Below the pieces are notes generated by a model that was given only the letters and a program-made list of their open reading frames with translations, searched no databases and was not told the DNA's origin. Positions 45,128 through 58,892 of a stretch of DNA of 64,000 nucleotides are shown here, one piece after another; position 1 is the stretch's first letter; each line of letters opens with the position of its first letter. Source of the DNA: Tillandsia leiboldiana (taxonomy: Eukaryota; Streptophyta; Magnoliopsida; Poales; Bromeliaceae). A program made the position numbers and the translations under genes. The DNA lies in assembly GCA_029204045.2 (NCBI GenBank), contig CM055069.1, positions 25,214,825 through 25,278,824 on the forward strand. Reading direction: 5' to 3'.

Positions 45128-46209
45128 CGGGGGATCAGGTCACCACAGAGAGCATCTTCCGGGGTATCGCTAGTAGTACTTCCAGCCGCGACGTCGTCGA
45201 TTTCGATCCTGATCGCGCCACTGATGGTGCAGAAGCAGCGAGAGGTTGCTGACCGGTTGTTTTATTTCATCCAGTTCCATCCCCTGCAGATTTCGGGACC
45301 GAGTTTGGAGCCTCGGAAGGCCGAGGACTGGATTGCTGCTATGGGAAAATTATTGGAAAATTGTTCATTCAGGAGAAGCATCTGGTGCACTTGGTTATGC
45401 ACTTTTGGATAGGGACGCCGAGAGTTGGTGGCGTCGAGTTCGTCTTGCTGGACCACCGGGAGCGCATAGGATGACCGGGAGCGAGTTTTCTGCGATTGTT
45501 GAGCAGAGTAGCCCTTGTCGCCCAAGATGAGGCCCAGAAAGTTGATTATGTTTGAGAGCAGACTGCAGCGAGACATCTATGATTCAAGGCATACTCGGCG
45601 GGCGCCGACCTTTGATGCTCAGTGGATTGACCGAGGATCAGCGATGCACTTCCAGGAGGGACGAAGAGCAAGGGAACAGCTTCAGTGAGAGGACGTCTAG
45701 CATCATCGGATTTTGGGATAGTTGAGTGGATCGAGGTTGCCATGATTCAGTCTCAGGATCATGGGTCTCAGAGGAGACAAAGTCCAGGAGATTCTTGACA
45801 GTCGAGGCACCAGCAGCAGTGTCAGGACATTTCAGGCAGAGTGTTTCCTGAATGGTGCTTTTGGAATTGCCGCTTGCGACAGCACCCTCTACCCCTTTTG
45901 GATAAAGAGGTTCATCTGATGTACCGACAGACTGATGGAGCCGTCATGCCGAGGCAGTTAGAGCGATGGCCACCAGCATCTATTTGTTGAGTTTGTGCAG
46001 CCGGCTGGAGAGCGCCAGGATAGTGGATCACATTTTACCAGGTGTGGTTTCCTTGGGTCGTCGAAGTTAGAGCTTGTTGATGTCGACACCAGTGTGCATG
46101 TTCAGTAGAGCAGGGGTAGCTTCGCGTGGGGCCAGAGAGGAGACTGTTGGCTTATGCGCGTGAGGATCAGGTTTCAGATCACGTTTAGCACGTGGATGAG
46201 TGTTGCCAG
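45128..46209 (+). pseudogene. Old gag continued, degenerate
   Basis: Right of L3, frames still show gag features: an ADRLFYFIQFHPLQISG stretch, then EDWIAAMGKLLEN (compare GSWLAAMEKLF in E3), then DAESWWRRVRL (compare DADAWWRRVEP). Several frameshifts separate them. From about 45530 to 46209 the similarity fades and I recognise nothing more. L4 cuts it at 46210. Confidence 0.7.
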
Positions 46210-47024
46210 TGTCACGCCCTGGGGTCGAAACTGCGACCCAGGCTCGCCAACAGATCCGCCATCTGTACGGAAACTGCCACACAGACGAAGCGTCTACCCT
46301 GCAAGTCAGATTTATAGCTAAAAACATGTATCAGAGCTGAAACTAAAACCAAAAGCTATAGAATAAAAATGAAACATCTGGAAAAGTACAATTCCCCACT
46401 AGTACACAACTCCTCAAGGTACAAAGTCTCACGAAATAAAACAAATACCATCCTCACAAATTTCTCAGAATGTCTAGTACAAAAATGGGAACATAAAAAT
46501 ACATCGGGTACATCTACCTCAGACTCTCAATGCTGGTAAGGAACTAATCGGCCGCGTCCTCACCTCGATCTGCTGTCTCCGCGCGAACCAAGCCGGAACA
46601 GCTCCTCAACCTGTCACCGGGCAGCGGATGTGAAGATCTACGCAGAAGGCAGATCTCAGTGGGTACCGTCCCAATATCCACAGTATGGCCACTAGTCTAC
46701 TGGAGGCAAAACAGATAGGGATGCAGATAGATATGTAGATAGATAAATAAAGGTAGCTGAAATAGAGAACTACAGCTAGAAAGTCACAATCATAGGCTCC
46801 AAAAGGAAACTCTTACCAATAACACGATATGCATACACTCTCTACTGCTAAGATGCCTCGGTATCAATGCCCAAAGGAAAGAAACCGTCTATGAACATAA
46901 TATGAAACCACCCGCTCATATCACCCAATCCCAAGGACTGCCAAATCTGGCTCAGTCCAGCCTGCGCCCGTCGCCTAGGAACGCACCTGCCAACTACCAC
47001 GCATCACAAGAGGACGGGATTTAC
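46210..47024 (-). repeat. L4: 3' tail of a Tekay LTR in reverse orientation
   Basis: The minus strand ends CCCCAGGGCGTGACA at 46210 and begins GTAAATCCCGTC at 47024, where copia-C is inserted. It is homologous to L2 but inverted. No primer site adjoins it. The hairpin before its end has a T-A pair where L1 and L2 have C-G. Confidence 0.82.
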
Positions 47025-48324
47025 TGTTGGGTTATGTATAATTGGATCTAAATAGGGGAAAAAACACCTAGAGGGGGGTGAATAGGTGTAAACAATAAAC
47101 ACTCAAAAATCTTTGCGATATAAACCCAATGCGGAAAAATAAATAACACGCAGAGATTTTTACATGGAAAACTCCAAACCGGAGTAAAAACCACGGGACC
47201 GATAACACGGTGAAATCCACTAGAATTAAACACGTACAAGGTGATATACCGTACTCACAGACGACTCAACCTTTTCCATACGCTCCTAGTTGATCTTCTC
47301 TGCTCGCTCCACGACGCTTCTCAAATCCACGATCTGCGTCCAACGCCGAATCCACGACGTCCGACCGAATCCACGGTCTTCACCCAGTAGCACGCTTCGA
47401 ATCCACGAACGTACCTCGCTACGAATCCACGAGAGCGGTAGCACCTTGAATCCACAAGGCCACGCGAGTCCACGCGCCGATTTTGGAAAATCGTTGTTTT
47501 TGGGTGGTGATGATCCGCCGAATAGTTAGATTAGAAATAGATCGGAAATACCATCTAAGTATTCATTGATTTGATTCTACTCAAAATGTGAGTATGAAAA
47601 CCTAGAATCAAATCAATCAATATAGATAAAGAAACATAAGATTAATCTATTGATTTCCTTTCTTCTCTATTTGTGGATCTATCTATTTCGGTTGTCTTTT
47701 TCCCTTTTTCGTGGTTACCCTAAAGATGAATTAAAGGGTCTATATATAGGTTAGAAACCATTGGAAGAGGATAAGAATCAAAAACTAACCTTTTCTGGAA
47801 TTTTTCAGGACGGCGATCCGGATCGGACTTCGGCGATCCGGATTGCAGTAGCGAGACAGACAGTTTCCAGAAAAACAAAGGTTCGGGATCCGGATCGAAG
47901 TGCCTGATCCGGATCGTTCATACAATTCACCAAACACCAACGTTCGGGATCCGGATTGGAAAGCCTGATCCGGATCGTTCATAAATCATGGTAAAACTAG
48001 TGTTTGGGATCCGGATCAAAGGAGGCTACGATCCGGATTGAACTTGTGTATGAACGAACACCCTTCGGGATCCGGATTGGAAAGTCTGATCCGGATCCTG
48101 AACATGTCCCATGTCCAGTTTTTGATATTTATGCAATAACAAATCCATCCAAGTGTTTCTACGCTATAAGAAGTATTCGGATCACCAAAGATATTAAGTT
48201 AAACATACCTGATCCTTTTGAATTCTTCTTTCTTGAGATTGAGTTATATGATCCAACTTCCTTTACCTTCAATCTTCAAGACTTAACCGAATTCACGAAA
48301 TACGCCAACTCAAATTCCGTAACA
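47025..48324 (-). repeat. 3' LTR of copia-C (1300 bp)
   Basis: Plus-strand TGTTGGGTTATG ... TTCCGTAACA, with the copia polypurine tract on its right side, hence a minus-strand 3' LTR. It carries the CGAATCCACG block (shorter than in copia-A), a TATATATAGG box at 47740 and the GATCCGGATC array. The copy after the gap is 59710-61015. Confidence 0.9.
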
Positions 48325-48336
48325 ATCTCCCCCTTT
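48325..48336 (-). other. Polypurine tract of copia-C
   Basis: The minus strand reads AAAGGGGGAGAT directly before TGTTACGG. Confidence 0.85.
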
Positions 48337-48977
48337 GGCGGTTTCGTGACAAAACATAGATTCACTCAAGAAAATTCAAAAAGATATTTTTGTTGCTATC
48401 ACCATACAACAAAAATTTACAATGGAGATCCAAAATAATACATGAGTTAAACTCCTAAAACAGACTCTAGACTTAGACATCTGTACTCTCTGCAAAAGAA
48501 ATCATTCTTGACAAAAGAAATCGTTAGATACCTCAAGAATTTTATATCATTCAAAAACCACATACAGATGAAGTTTATACTCATTTATACTTACCATGAC
48601 ATTTATACATTCAGATATGTAAACTGATCATAGTTAAAACACCAACATATCTTCTATGCAATCAACATCCAAATGTCATGTTAGTGAACATCAACTTGTT
48701 AGTTATATTAATGCCCAAAAAGTTAGCAAATAGTTAGTCGAGGCATGCATGCAATCTCAAATGAAAACCAAAGTTGAAGTTATACTTACCTTCATGGTTC
48801 ACAAACAATCGATCATGGTTTCATTGTTCAAACTGTTCTAATATTCTCTCCCCCCTTTTTGTCACAAAGGAAGCCAAAATTGCAAGAATAAAAGGAGAGT
48901 TAAAAGTTCGAGAACCAAAGTTTGAGAACGAAAAGCAAAATTTAATACCTGCACAAGAAAAGATAAAAGGATAGGGA
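48337..48977. other. Copia-C region between env-like ORF and 3' LTR, no gene seen
   Basis: About 640 bp, A/T-rich, without a plausible ORF. This is where SIRE-type elements keep non-coding sequence. The same stretch is at 61028-61677. Confidence 0.7.
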
Positions 48978-49890
48978 TTACTCAAATCATCCGAACTGAT
49001 GCAGCCGAGCATTTGGAAGATTTTTTTTAATCGTTTGTTCATGGATGACTGTTTCTTGTTGACCTTTTTTATTTCTTCCTTTACTTCAATCAGTTCATTC
49101 GATATGCGTTCTTGCTCGTTGGAGAGCCTTTGCTGTTCTTTATAAATGGAGGCAACCGATGCATCCTCATCCGATGTTGATGGAGGTGCTTGTTGTGATG
49201 CATATGCTGGTTGGACTGGAGGTGGTGCTGCTGGTGCAGAGGTTGTTGCTTATTGTTTGTGCTCTTCGTCGGTGAGGAGTGATGGGGGCTCATCTTGTTT
49301 TGTTGAGAGAGACTTTACAATAGTTGTTTCATTGATCGTTCCTAGACTGTGCATGTAGGAACTCGCACTTGTGTCACTTTAAATTTTTGAAGAATGCGCA
49401 TAATGATCATTGGATAGGGTAGTCCTCTCTGAAGGGTGAGCATGTTCCACATAGCGTGCCATCCTCGACCAGATGATGCAAGGAATATTTAAGTTTGCTC
49501 CCATTGCTGCCGTGGGGTTTCCAAGAAGATAGAGGAACAACATCCTATCCCACCGAAAACCTTTGTATTCATATTTGGAAAGACGTTATAACAGACATGA
49601 AGTTCAAGTAGCGATACTCTGGTCGAAGCTCTTTTGAAAAGACGGAGTTTCCTGCCGACAGAGTATCTGGAAGACAGATTCCATCAACTACCACTCTCCA
49701 GGAGTTGGTGGTGAAGGTTTGACTCTTCAGATAATGAGCCCCATCAGCTCTGGCCGTCATTCCTAACGCCTCTCCAATCAGTTGAGGGTTTACTTTAATC
49801 TTAACATTCTTACCAATGTTTGAAATTCTCGACGTCCGCTCTCCTGATCAACTAGATCCAAGCATTTTGATAAAACATCCTTACTGAGTG
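48978..49890 (-). pseudogene. Copia-C env-like ORF3, copy before the gap
   Basis: Same gene as at 61678-62600 but with more single-base losses, so that only pieces stay open (for example MTARADGAHYLKSQTF to FSKELRPEYRYLNF at 49569-49760). As the losses increase toward the contig end at 50252, sequencing error is a likely cause. See the copy after the gap for domains. Confidence 0.75.
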
Positions 49891-50252
49891 AATCCGGCGA
49901 CCGGCGAGCGGCGGCGGGCGGCGGCGCACGGCGTCGGGCAGCGGCGCAGCGGCGGCACGCGGCAGAGGGCGGCGGCGCGCGGCGCGGGCAGCGCGGGCAG
50001 TGCCGGGCAGGGGGCGCTGGTGCGCGTCCACGGCATGGCGTGCACCGGTGCACCGAAAACCCCCCCTTCCACGTGGCGCTTCCCCATTGGTTGGCCGCTT
50101 CTTCTAAAGCACGTGGGAAGGTGACACGTGGCGCTCCCCTATTGGCTGACAGGATCCGAGAACCGGAGCGAGCGAGCACCACGTGCCGCCACTGGACACG
50201 TTCTAATTCTGATTGGCCCCTGTGGGCACTGCTGTTTCCTATTTTGTGGACA
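49891..50252 (+). repeat. L5: start of a Tekay-type LTR, cut by the assembly gap
   Basis: GC-rich U3 with GCGGCGGGC repeats, then CACGTGG and ATTGG motifs. It inserts upstream of the env-like ORF; the exact border near 49885-49900 is uncertain. The complete form is 62600-64000. Confidence 0.72.
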
Positions 50253-50352
50253 NNNNNNNNNNNNNNNNNNNNNNNNNNNNNNNNNNNNNNNNNNNNNNNN
50301 NNNNNNNNNNNNNNNNNNNNNNNNNNNNNNNNNNNNNNNNNNNNNNNNNNNN
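50253..50352. other. Assembly gap, exactly 100 N
   Basis: A run of exactly 100 N is the conventional marker for a gap of unknown size. The sequence right of it restarts 12.6 kb earlier in the sequence left of it. Confidence 0.99.
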
Positions 50353-52637
50353 ATGCAGGTGTGGGGTACAATACTGGGATTGATTGGTAAGCTTAACAAT
50401 GTTGATTTATGGGGAATTGCAAGTTAATTATTCATAGTATGACAATGGTATTAATCAGACATTTATGTTGATGTTTAGTGGAAGCTTACCTAAGGCAAGG
50501 TACCCTATATGATTAATTATCATGCCATGTTAGCACATACCTTTTGAGAGGCTGGGTTATGCAATGGGATAGGATTATGTAGTTATGTGCAGGTTCTACT
50601 CTGGAGGAGCGATTATGGATCGGGAAATTATGGAAGGTATGGTCATTGATAAGTGGCATGAGGTTTATTTTTTTTTCTTCTTTGAGGACAAATGCATGCT
50701 TGTATGGACATATAGCTAGGCCATCTTTTACTGCTACACTACATACCGGAATTTGACTTAGGAGAAACCATGTTATCCTTTTCTCCTTCTTTGCTAGTCA
50801 GCGCGGTCTGCGTTGCTCAGATGCGAGCAGGGGTCTGGGGTAGTGTAGCCGGGACATTGTGTCAGGGATGGGGTGTGCTGGATTGAGACTTGGCAGGGTT
50901 TTACGGTGACGCGGAACTTTGGGCTGTTGACCGGAGGTCGGTTATAGGACTTGATTATAGACGGCAGGGTATTGCGGCAACGCGGATTTTGGGCGGTTGA
51001 CCGGATATTTATTCATGCATCAGATTAGGTTTTAGATTTCTCTAGTGGACAGTTTCCCACTATTTGAGTACTTTTGCATTGATTGAGGACCGGGGCTTTC
51101 TTTAGTGGTTGGCTTTCCCATTTGATCAAAGTCATGATCCAGTCCTGCTGATTTATGATATGTTACTTTCGGCTACTACTTTACTCGTGTGGGTCGCTCC
51201 CCTCGAGTACCACTCCGGAGTGTGTGCGTCAGACAGACTTTAAGTCCTTGAGACTCCTTTGCTTCGGTGTTATGCATCAGCTGGCATACCGTTGCGGAGG
51301 CAGAGCACGACAGACTTTGAGTCCTTGAGACTCCTTTGCTTCGGTGTTATGCATCAGCTGGCATACCCGTTGCGGCAGGCAGAGCACGACAGACTTTGGT
51401 GTCCTTGAGACTCTTTGCTTCGGTGATGCATCAGCTGGCATACCCGTTGCGGCAGGCAGAGCAGACAGACTTTGAGTCCTTGAGACTCCTTTGCTTCGGT
51501 GTTTTGCATCAATTGGCATACCCGTTGCGGCAGGCAGAAGCAGGCAGTACCAGTGTCTACTGGTGATCGGATTGGGTTATTTAGACATGCTTATAGATAC
51601 TGATGCATACTTTCGTTGTGTTGGACCAGTACTAGTGTTGTTGGGAACCGTTCGGGGTTTGACGGTGGTCCCGTGGTCGTTGTGAGTTCTTTGACCATTG
51701 TGTGAGAGGTGAGCATCTTGAGTCTATCCGTTCTGAGAGAGAGGCATGGATTTTGACTATAGCCTGCATGAGCCACTACTCGACAGCGAGTTAGTCCGTT
51801 TGGACGCCCTACGTATTCCTGACCGTCAGCAGGAGGTGGTTGTAGGTGGGCGCAGGTTTGACTGGACCCGATGGGGCAGTCAGCTCGATTGGGTCGATTG
51901 AGCACCTCGTGTGTGAGTGTTGCATATTTTTATCATAGTTTCCCATTTGAGCTTTTAGATAGAGGCATGGTAGCTGTAGAGGGTCTCCAGCTTCTTCGTT
52001 CAGTTTTAGCATTGGTCATCTTTTGCCTCTTGAGGACTTGGTGGGCAGATCGTCGGGCCTGGTGGCGATACCCACTGAGAACTCCCTTTTGGTGTAGTTC
52101 TCACACCCGTTGGGGGTCTCCCCCCCCCCTTTTGTCCTTCTCTCCTTTGTTTTGCAGAGTCTTAGCGGGTGTTGCTGATTCTGCGGTTGTTGTCCGAGGC
52201 GAGGGAGCCGCGAGCTAGATCCCTACCTATCTTTGGAGAGTAGCGGTACCCCTTTCAGAGGAGATCTTCAGTACAGTCGGTAGATTAGTGTTTTTATTTT
52301 CTCTTGAGAGACTGATGTATGTGAGGATCTGACTTGTACTGAGAGTCTGTACACTGATGTATTTATTTATTTATTCAGGATTACCTCCCTGTTGAGTCCA
52401 GAGTTTTGTACTTGAGGTTATGGTATGATTATCATTTTTGGGAGATGGACTGTGTACCTTTATTTCCAGTTGTACAGATCATTGGTTTTAATTTAACAGC
52501 TTTTTATTTTTTTTAGCTCTGATATCTGTTTAGCTGTAGCACTTTTCTTGCAGGTAGGACGCTTCGCCTATGCGGGTTTGGCATAGGTGCGGATCTGTTG
52601 GCGAGCCCGGGTCGCAGTTTCGACCCGGGGCGTGACA
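50353..52637 (+). repeat. L1 LTR, second copy (part)
   Basis: Equivalent of 37630-39941. It has about 27 fewer bases net than the first copy, mostly single bases lost, for example in the 79-bp repeat at 51233-51543. Ends CCCGGGGCGTGACA. Confidence 0.9.
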
Positions 52638-53401
52638 GTAAGTCCCGTCGCAGTGAGGATGTGGTGGCAGTAGTTTTGGCGCAGGCTTGACGGGACCCTA
52701 TGAGGCAGTCATTGAGATTGGGTGACATTGAGAGAGTGATGGCATAGCATGTTCATTGATGAGTTTCCCGTGAGCATGGTACTTGAGGCATATTATTAGC
52801 AGTGTTAGTGTATGCATAGCAGGGTCAGAGTAGAGTTCTTCTGCATGATGTTTTCCTTATGTGGATAGTACTTATTAGCTGTAGTTCCTTTCCTGCTTTC
52901 CTTTATCATCTATCTGCATACCTATCTGTTTTGCATCCAGTAGACTTAGTGGCATACCGTGATATTGGGACGGTACCCACTGAGATCTGCCTTCTGCAGT
53001 AGATCTCACACCCGCTGCGGTGACAGGTTGAGGCAGCTGTTCCGGCTTGGTTCGTGCGGAGACAGCAGATCGAGGTGAGACGCGACCGATTAGTTCCTTA
53101 CCACATTGAGAGTCAGAGGTAGATGTACCCCGATGTTATTTTATGTTTCCACTTTTGTACTGAGAGGGTGAGGCTTGTATTATATTTCTTTCGAGAGATC
53201 TGTTTTGAGGATTATGTATTAGTGAGCTTATTTATATCAGATGTTCAGTGGATTTCTGTAGCTATTAGTTCTTTTTCAGCTCTGATACATGTTTAGCTAT
53301 AGATCTCTTGCAGGGTAGATGCTTCGTCTGTGCGGCAGTTTCCGCACAGACGGCGGATCTGTTGGCGAGCCCGGGTCGCAGTTGCGCCCCGGGGCGTGAC
53401 A
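52638..53401 (+). repeat. L2 LTR tail, second copy
   Basis: Equivalent of 39942-40713; a primer site CGGTATCAGAGCC follows at 53410-53422 and the leader hairpin at 53582-53607. Confidence 0.9.
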
Positions 53402-53698
53402 GATTTAGGCGGTATCAGAGCCTAGGTGTATAGGTCATTGAGGACTTAGAGACCCTAGCTATTGGTTGGACAGTAGGATGACTGTCGCGAGAGACGAGAC
53501 TTTAGCGAGAGTCCTGATTGAGTTTGTACCTCCCCCAGAGGATTGGGGCGAGTGATTTTACATGTTACTTCTCTAAAGATAATTATGTTGGCTGCAGACA
53601 ACATAATGCTTGAGTATGTGTAACAATTTTTAGACTTTCGCTTAATTGGGTCGAGAGAGTTTTTGGTCCTAATGTTCATTTTGTTGCAGTGGTTTTCG

Positions 53699-53886
53699 AT
53701 GCCTCCGAGACGCCGTGCAGCGGCGAGGGCGTGTTTGACCTTGGATGAGGAGTCGAACAGCGGGAGGCTAAATGGATAGAGCAGAGCGAGGTCTGAGAGT
53801 TACAGGCCCCAGTAGCCCAGACTTTGAGGCGATGCGGCGCCAGGAAGAGAACATGGAGCGCTTGATGCACATGCTTGAGCCGAGAG
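53699..53886 (+). pseudogene. Old gag N-terminus, second copy
   Basis: Equivalent of 41012-41199, with the same MPPRRRAAARA start and early stop. Confidence 0.75.
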
Positions 53887-56800
53887 TGTCACGCCCCGGC
53901 GTCGAAACTGCGATCCGGGCTCGCCAACAGATCCGCCGCCCATATGGGAAGCCCCGTATAGACGAAGCGACTAACTTGCAAAGATCAACTATACTATACA
54001 GATATCATAGCTAAAAGTAAACTGCTAAAAAGAAGAAAATATACATCACAAAGCCCTCACCAAACGTACATAAATCTCTCAAGCAGTAAAATAAAAGTAC
54101 AACTCTATACCTCACTACAAAGTCTCTCAACATGACTCTCAAAAGTAAGGGGTACATCTACTCTCTGGACGACGACTGGTAGGGAACTATCTCGCGACTC
54201 CCTTACCTCGATCAGAAGAAGCAGCAACAGGAGCAGCAGGAACAAGAGTAGAAGTCCCTGTGGGAAAAGACACCACGACGGGTGTGAGAACTACGTCCCA
54301 AGTAGTTCTCAGTGGGTGCCGCCAACAAGCCCGACGGTCTGCCCACTAAGTCTACTAGAGGCATAAAGTAATAATATAATACTGAAATGAAAGGGCTGGA
54401 AAAGTAACTCTACAGCTACTATGCCTCTATCTAGATGCTCAAGAAAATGGAACAGATGGAACATGATGCATCTACTAACACACACAGTAAACTCACCAAA
54501 TCTATACTGACTGCCTCAAAGGGTCCAGTCAAACCTGCGCCCACCTACTGCCGCACATCCTCAACAGGACGGGTCTACCGTAGGGTGTCCGTGACTGCCA
54601 CTAACTGGCCCAGTCAGAGGGACGGCGTCGACAAGTCGCGATAGCAAGTAACAGGCCCAACTCCGGAGTGGCACTCGAGGGGCGCGACCCCACCGAGGAA
54701 AGTATCAGCGTATCTCTGTCCAGCTCAAATATGGCTCATGCAGGCTATAGTCCAATACACGATCAACAAGATCGACCAGCAACACCAACTCTCAACCACA
54801 GGCTGGAAAACCACACAGCTGGGGCCACCGTCCACCAGACGGCTCCCACAACAGAACACTAAACTCTCAGGAAAGACCGACACCATAAGGGTTCGGAAAC
54901 CCGATAGACCGGTGCTAAGAACCCTATCAAACAAGAACAGACTCTAGGCTCCGCCTATCGAAGTTCCCGATCCCCTTATAGTTCGGGAAAGCAATAATCA
55001 CAGTACAACACGCAGAAGACACTAGCAGGGCCCAAAAGTCCCGGGAGACCTACACCTACAACCCTATCAAACAAGAACAGGTTCCAGGCTCGGCCCCCGT
55101 GGCTTTCGTTCCGACAAAGGAACGACCCCTAGAACCCGGATCGCTCGAATCCTTTCGAGTGGGGAGATTTACAGGAAAAAGGTGACATTTGTTATTGAAA
55201 ATTATTTTGATATGGAAGAAATCCATATTTTATGATTTTAGTTCTTTTTAGAAAAACAGTTAGAAAAATAAGTGTTTTACCCAAACGCCGAAGGGCTGAT
55301 GCCTTTGTCCAATCAAACAAGAACAGACTCCAGCGGCCCTTCGATGCTTGGAAGAAAACATTGGTAGACTAAAATCATGTGTATGTCGAAAAGGGTTCTA
55401 GGTTCAGCTAACACTAGTGAACTACTGCCACTAACACAGTGGCGACAACCCAAACAGGGGAAAACAAGACCTCTCGGGACCACCGTTTACCCCAAACGGT
55501 TCCCGGTGCAGACAAGCGATCCACTACATCTACCAGACTCCACTCTGCTCCCAAGCACGAGTGCAAATGCATCCCACACTAAAAAGAAGTCCCGACCGCT
55601 CGGCCCACTACCCGGGCGAGGATAACACTAAGTCCAGGAATGAAACATAAAGCGTGGATGTCTAAACATAAATAACCCTAGCCCAAGTGAGGGTTTTCTA
55701 CTGGTATGGTTACACATGCAACATATGACGGGGGTGCTAGGTCAGGTTCCAAGATAACAGATACTTAACATGTGGTAGGAGGCAGAAGAGATTATATGAT
55801 CATCAGATAATTACAAGAATAATAACATTCAAATTCTAGCATGCTACCAAGTCCAATCCCTATCATGCATGATTCCATATCAATAGAATTAGCGCACAGA
55901 CCATAGATCCTGAAAACAAAGCCACCCACCTGAAGACGCTAACTGTCCGGAGCCGTACCGCTGAGAAAACTAGGAAAATAATAACTCTATGTCCAACAGG
56001 TCCAGCACAGTCCACAATCCCTCCTGGGTACAACATAAGGCTACAGTTATACTTTAATCCCAAAATCTGCCAAGAAATACAACACTAAAATTCCAGCCGC
56101 AAAGATGCGATTATTCCACCTGCTGAAAGTGCCCGAAAAATTCCAAATAAAATATCCCTGCGTTCTTCGTGTCGATAGCTTCGAAACAAGTACCTGCACG
56201 CCCAAAACAGAGCCCCGTAGGCCAAGTTACAAATTCCACAGTATCGGTGCGCAAAATCCCAAAACCATCCAACTGTAAACACTTGTACAGATAAAAGGAA
56301 AAGTGTATACCTTCGGGAAGGTCTCCAAAAATTCTAAGAAAAATATCACGATGATCCTCGCGTCGAGTAGATGAAAAAAGTCTATAAGCACGTCCTGATC
56401 CGACACTCGTGCGCGGATATCTCCTCGGATGAAGCTACTGTCCTCACAAATCCTCACAACAAAACAGGTCCTCAGTGAGCATGGAAGAACTCCTCAAAAA
56501 GCGCGAAACCAGGAAATGTGGAACAAACCAAAATCGTAGCATTACCTATTGCAAATCCAACGACGAAGAAATCGCTCGAAAAGATGGTCGGAGTAGGCCG
56601 GGAGAGCTCGTGCACCGAAGAGCGACGGAAGAAGCACCGAAGAAAAAGCGTCGCGACGCGCCAAGAAAATAAGAATCTCGAAAATCGTGCCCCGAAAAAT
56701 CCCCAAACTCTGCAATGGAAGCTACACTGCGTGAGGATAAACTTTGCTGAAGAGCTCCAGTCGGTTTGAAGCTCGGAAGTGCCAACAATCCCAAGGTGAA

Positions 56801-57811
56801 GCAGGCTCGGGCTATTTATAGGCCGCCAAAAACAAATGGGGAAATTCCCAACAAGTCCTAGTTTTCGGGCGCACCCGAACTTTCGGGCGCCCGAATCCGG
56901 GCTCAATGCGGGATTACTGTAGCCGCCCGGAAAATCCTCGTGCCGCCACGTCACCCGCACAGCAAACAGCTGTGCGGGGCGCGCCGGGAGCGGCCACGTG
57001 GCCCTCCCGGGGCCCGACGCGTGTCCCGCACAGCAAACAGCTGTGCGGGGCGCGCGAGCTGGCGCCGCGTGGCACCTACCCAGTCAAACCGGGTAGGTGG
57101 CGCCCGCCAGTGGCAGGGCGACACGCGTCCCCTGCCACTGTCGCGGTCACACGTGCGAGCAGGCGCCGCACTGGCCGCCTGCCACGCACGCGCCCCGAGG
57201 CGCCCGGCCGCGACCCCGTGCGCCGCGCCTCGTGAGCCAGCGAATGGCGTGACGACACGTGTCCCCTGCACCCGGTCCACGCACCCAAATTCGGTTCCGT
57301 GGACCGCGCCGCGTGCACCGACCAACCGGGGGCCGCCACGTGTCCCCCGCCCCGGTCCATGCACCGCCGCGCAAAATCCGTGGACCGCGCATCACGAGCC
57401 CGCCAATCAGGCGGCGCCACGTGTCCATGCACCGAGTCCGTGCACCCAGCCGCGCCCCTCTGTGGACCGAGCGCTGCGGACCGGCCCAATCACAAGCCGC
57501 CACATGGTAGCCGGCGGTCCACGGCCCCTCCCATGCACCGAAATTCAGCGAAAACTTCCGGGAGTCCGTTTTTGGGCATCCAGACTCAGAATCAAACAAG
57601 CAAATAGCCGTTTTCAAGCGTTTTTCCGCGCTGAATCCAAATCCATCCTCTGTTTGGCCCAAAACAATTTTTAAAATTCAGCAAATGCAGCCGAAGGCCA
57701 ATCCAGCTGTGGATATCACACAGGGTCCATCTGTGGCGTCCCTTTGATGCACTATGGGCCAGATACACCAACACTAGGTGTTCTACACCACGGTTCATGG
57801 GAGAAGCTACA
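53887..57811 (-). repeat. L3 LTR, second copy
   Basis: Equivalent of 41200-45127 and without an indel from about 54435 to 56600. The TATA box, CACGTG array and GC hairpins are all present. Confidence 0.9.
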
Positions 57812-58892
57812 CGGGGGTCAGGGTCACCACAGAGAGCATCTTCCGGGGTATCGCTAGTAGTACTTCCAGCCGCGACGTCGTCGATTTCGATCCTGATCGC
57901 GCCACTGATGGTGCAGAAGCAGCGAGAGGTTGCTGACCGGTTGTTTTATTTCATCCAGTTCCATCCCCTGCAGATTTCGGGACCGAGTTTGGAGCCTCGG
58001 AAGGCCGAGGACTGGATTGCTGCTATGGGAAAATTATTGGAAAATTGTTCATTCAGGAGAAGCATCTGGTGCACTTGGTTATGCACTTTTGGATAGGGAC
58101 GCCGAGAGTTGGTGGCGTCGAGTTCGTCTTGCTGGACCACCGGGAGCGCATAGGATGACCGGGAGCGAGTTTCTGCGATTGTTGAGCAGAGTAGCCCTTG
58201 TCGCCCAAGATGAGGCCCAGAAAGTTGATTATGTTTGAGAGCAGACTGCAGCGAGACATCTATGATTCAAGGCATACTCGGCGGGCGCCGACCTTTGATG
58301 CTCAGTGGATTGACCGAGGATCAGCGATCACTTCCAGGAGGGACGAAGAGCAAGGGAACAGCTTCAGTGAGAGACGTCTAGCATCATCGGATTTTGGGAT
58401 AGTTGAGTGGATCGAGGTTGCCATGATTCCAGTCTCAGGATCATGGGTCTCAGAGGAGACAAAGTCCAGGAGATTCTTGACAGTCGAGGCACCAGCAGCA
58501 GTGTCAGGACATTTTCAGGCAGAGTGTTCCTGAATGGTGCTTTTGGAATTGCCGCTTGCGACAGCACCCTCTACCCCTTTTTGGATAAAGAGGTTCATCT
58601 GATGTACCGACAGACTGATGGAGCCGTCATGCCGAGGCAGTTAGAGCGATGGCCACCAGCATCTATTTGTTGAGTTTGTGCAGCCGGCTGGAGAGCGCCA
58701 GGATAGTGGATCACATTTTACCAGGTGTGGTTTCCTTGGGTCGTCGAAGTTAGAGCTTGTTGATGTCGACACCAAGTGTGCATGTTCAGTAGAGCAGGGG
58801 TAGCTTCGCGTGGGCCAGAGAGGAGACTGTTGGCTTATGCGCGTGAGGATCAGGTTTCAGATCACGTTTAGCACGTGGATGAGTGTTGCCAG
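57812..58892 (+). pseudogene. Old gag continued, second copy
   Basis: Equivalent of 45128-46209 with a few indels that alter which frames stay open. Confidence 0.7.

Larger units (their letters stand above)
37630..50252 (+). repeat. First copy of a 12.6-kb duplicated segment
   Basis: Matches 50353-62959 from end to end in the same orientation. Coordinate offsets between matching landmarks are 12723 at the start, 12687 at 41200, constant at 12686 from 41749 to 43789, 12684 at 45127, 12685 at 47025, 12691 at 48324 and 12707 at the end. Confidence 0.95.

Noticed and set aside
48004..48438. 144-codon plus-strand ORF, identical at 60695-61129 and partly at 36086
   Set aside because: Lies antisense across the copia U3, LTR end and polypurine tract, with no family resemblance.
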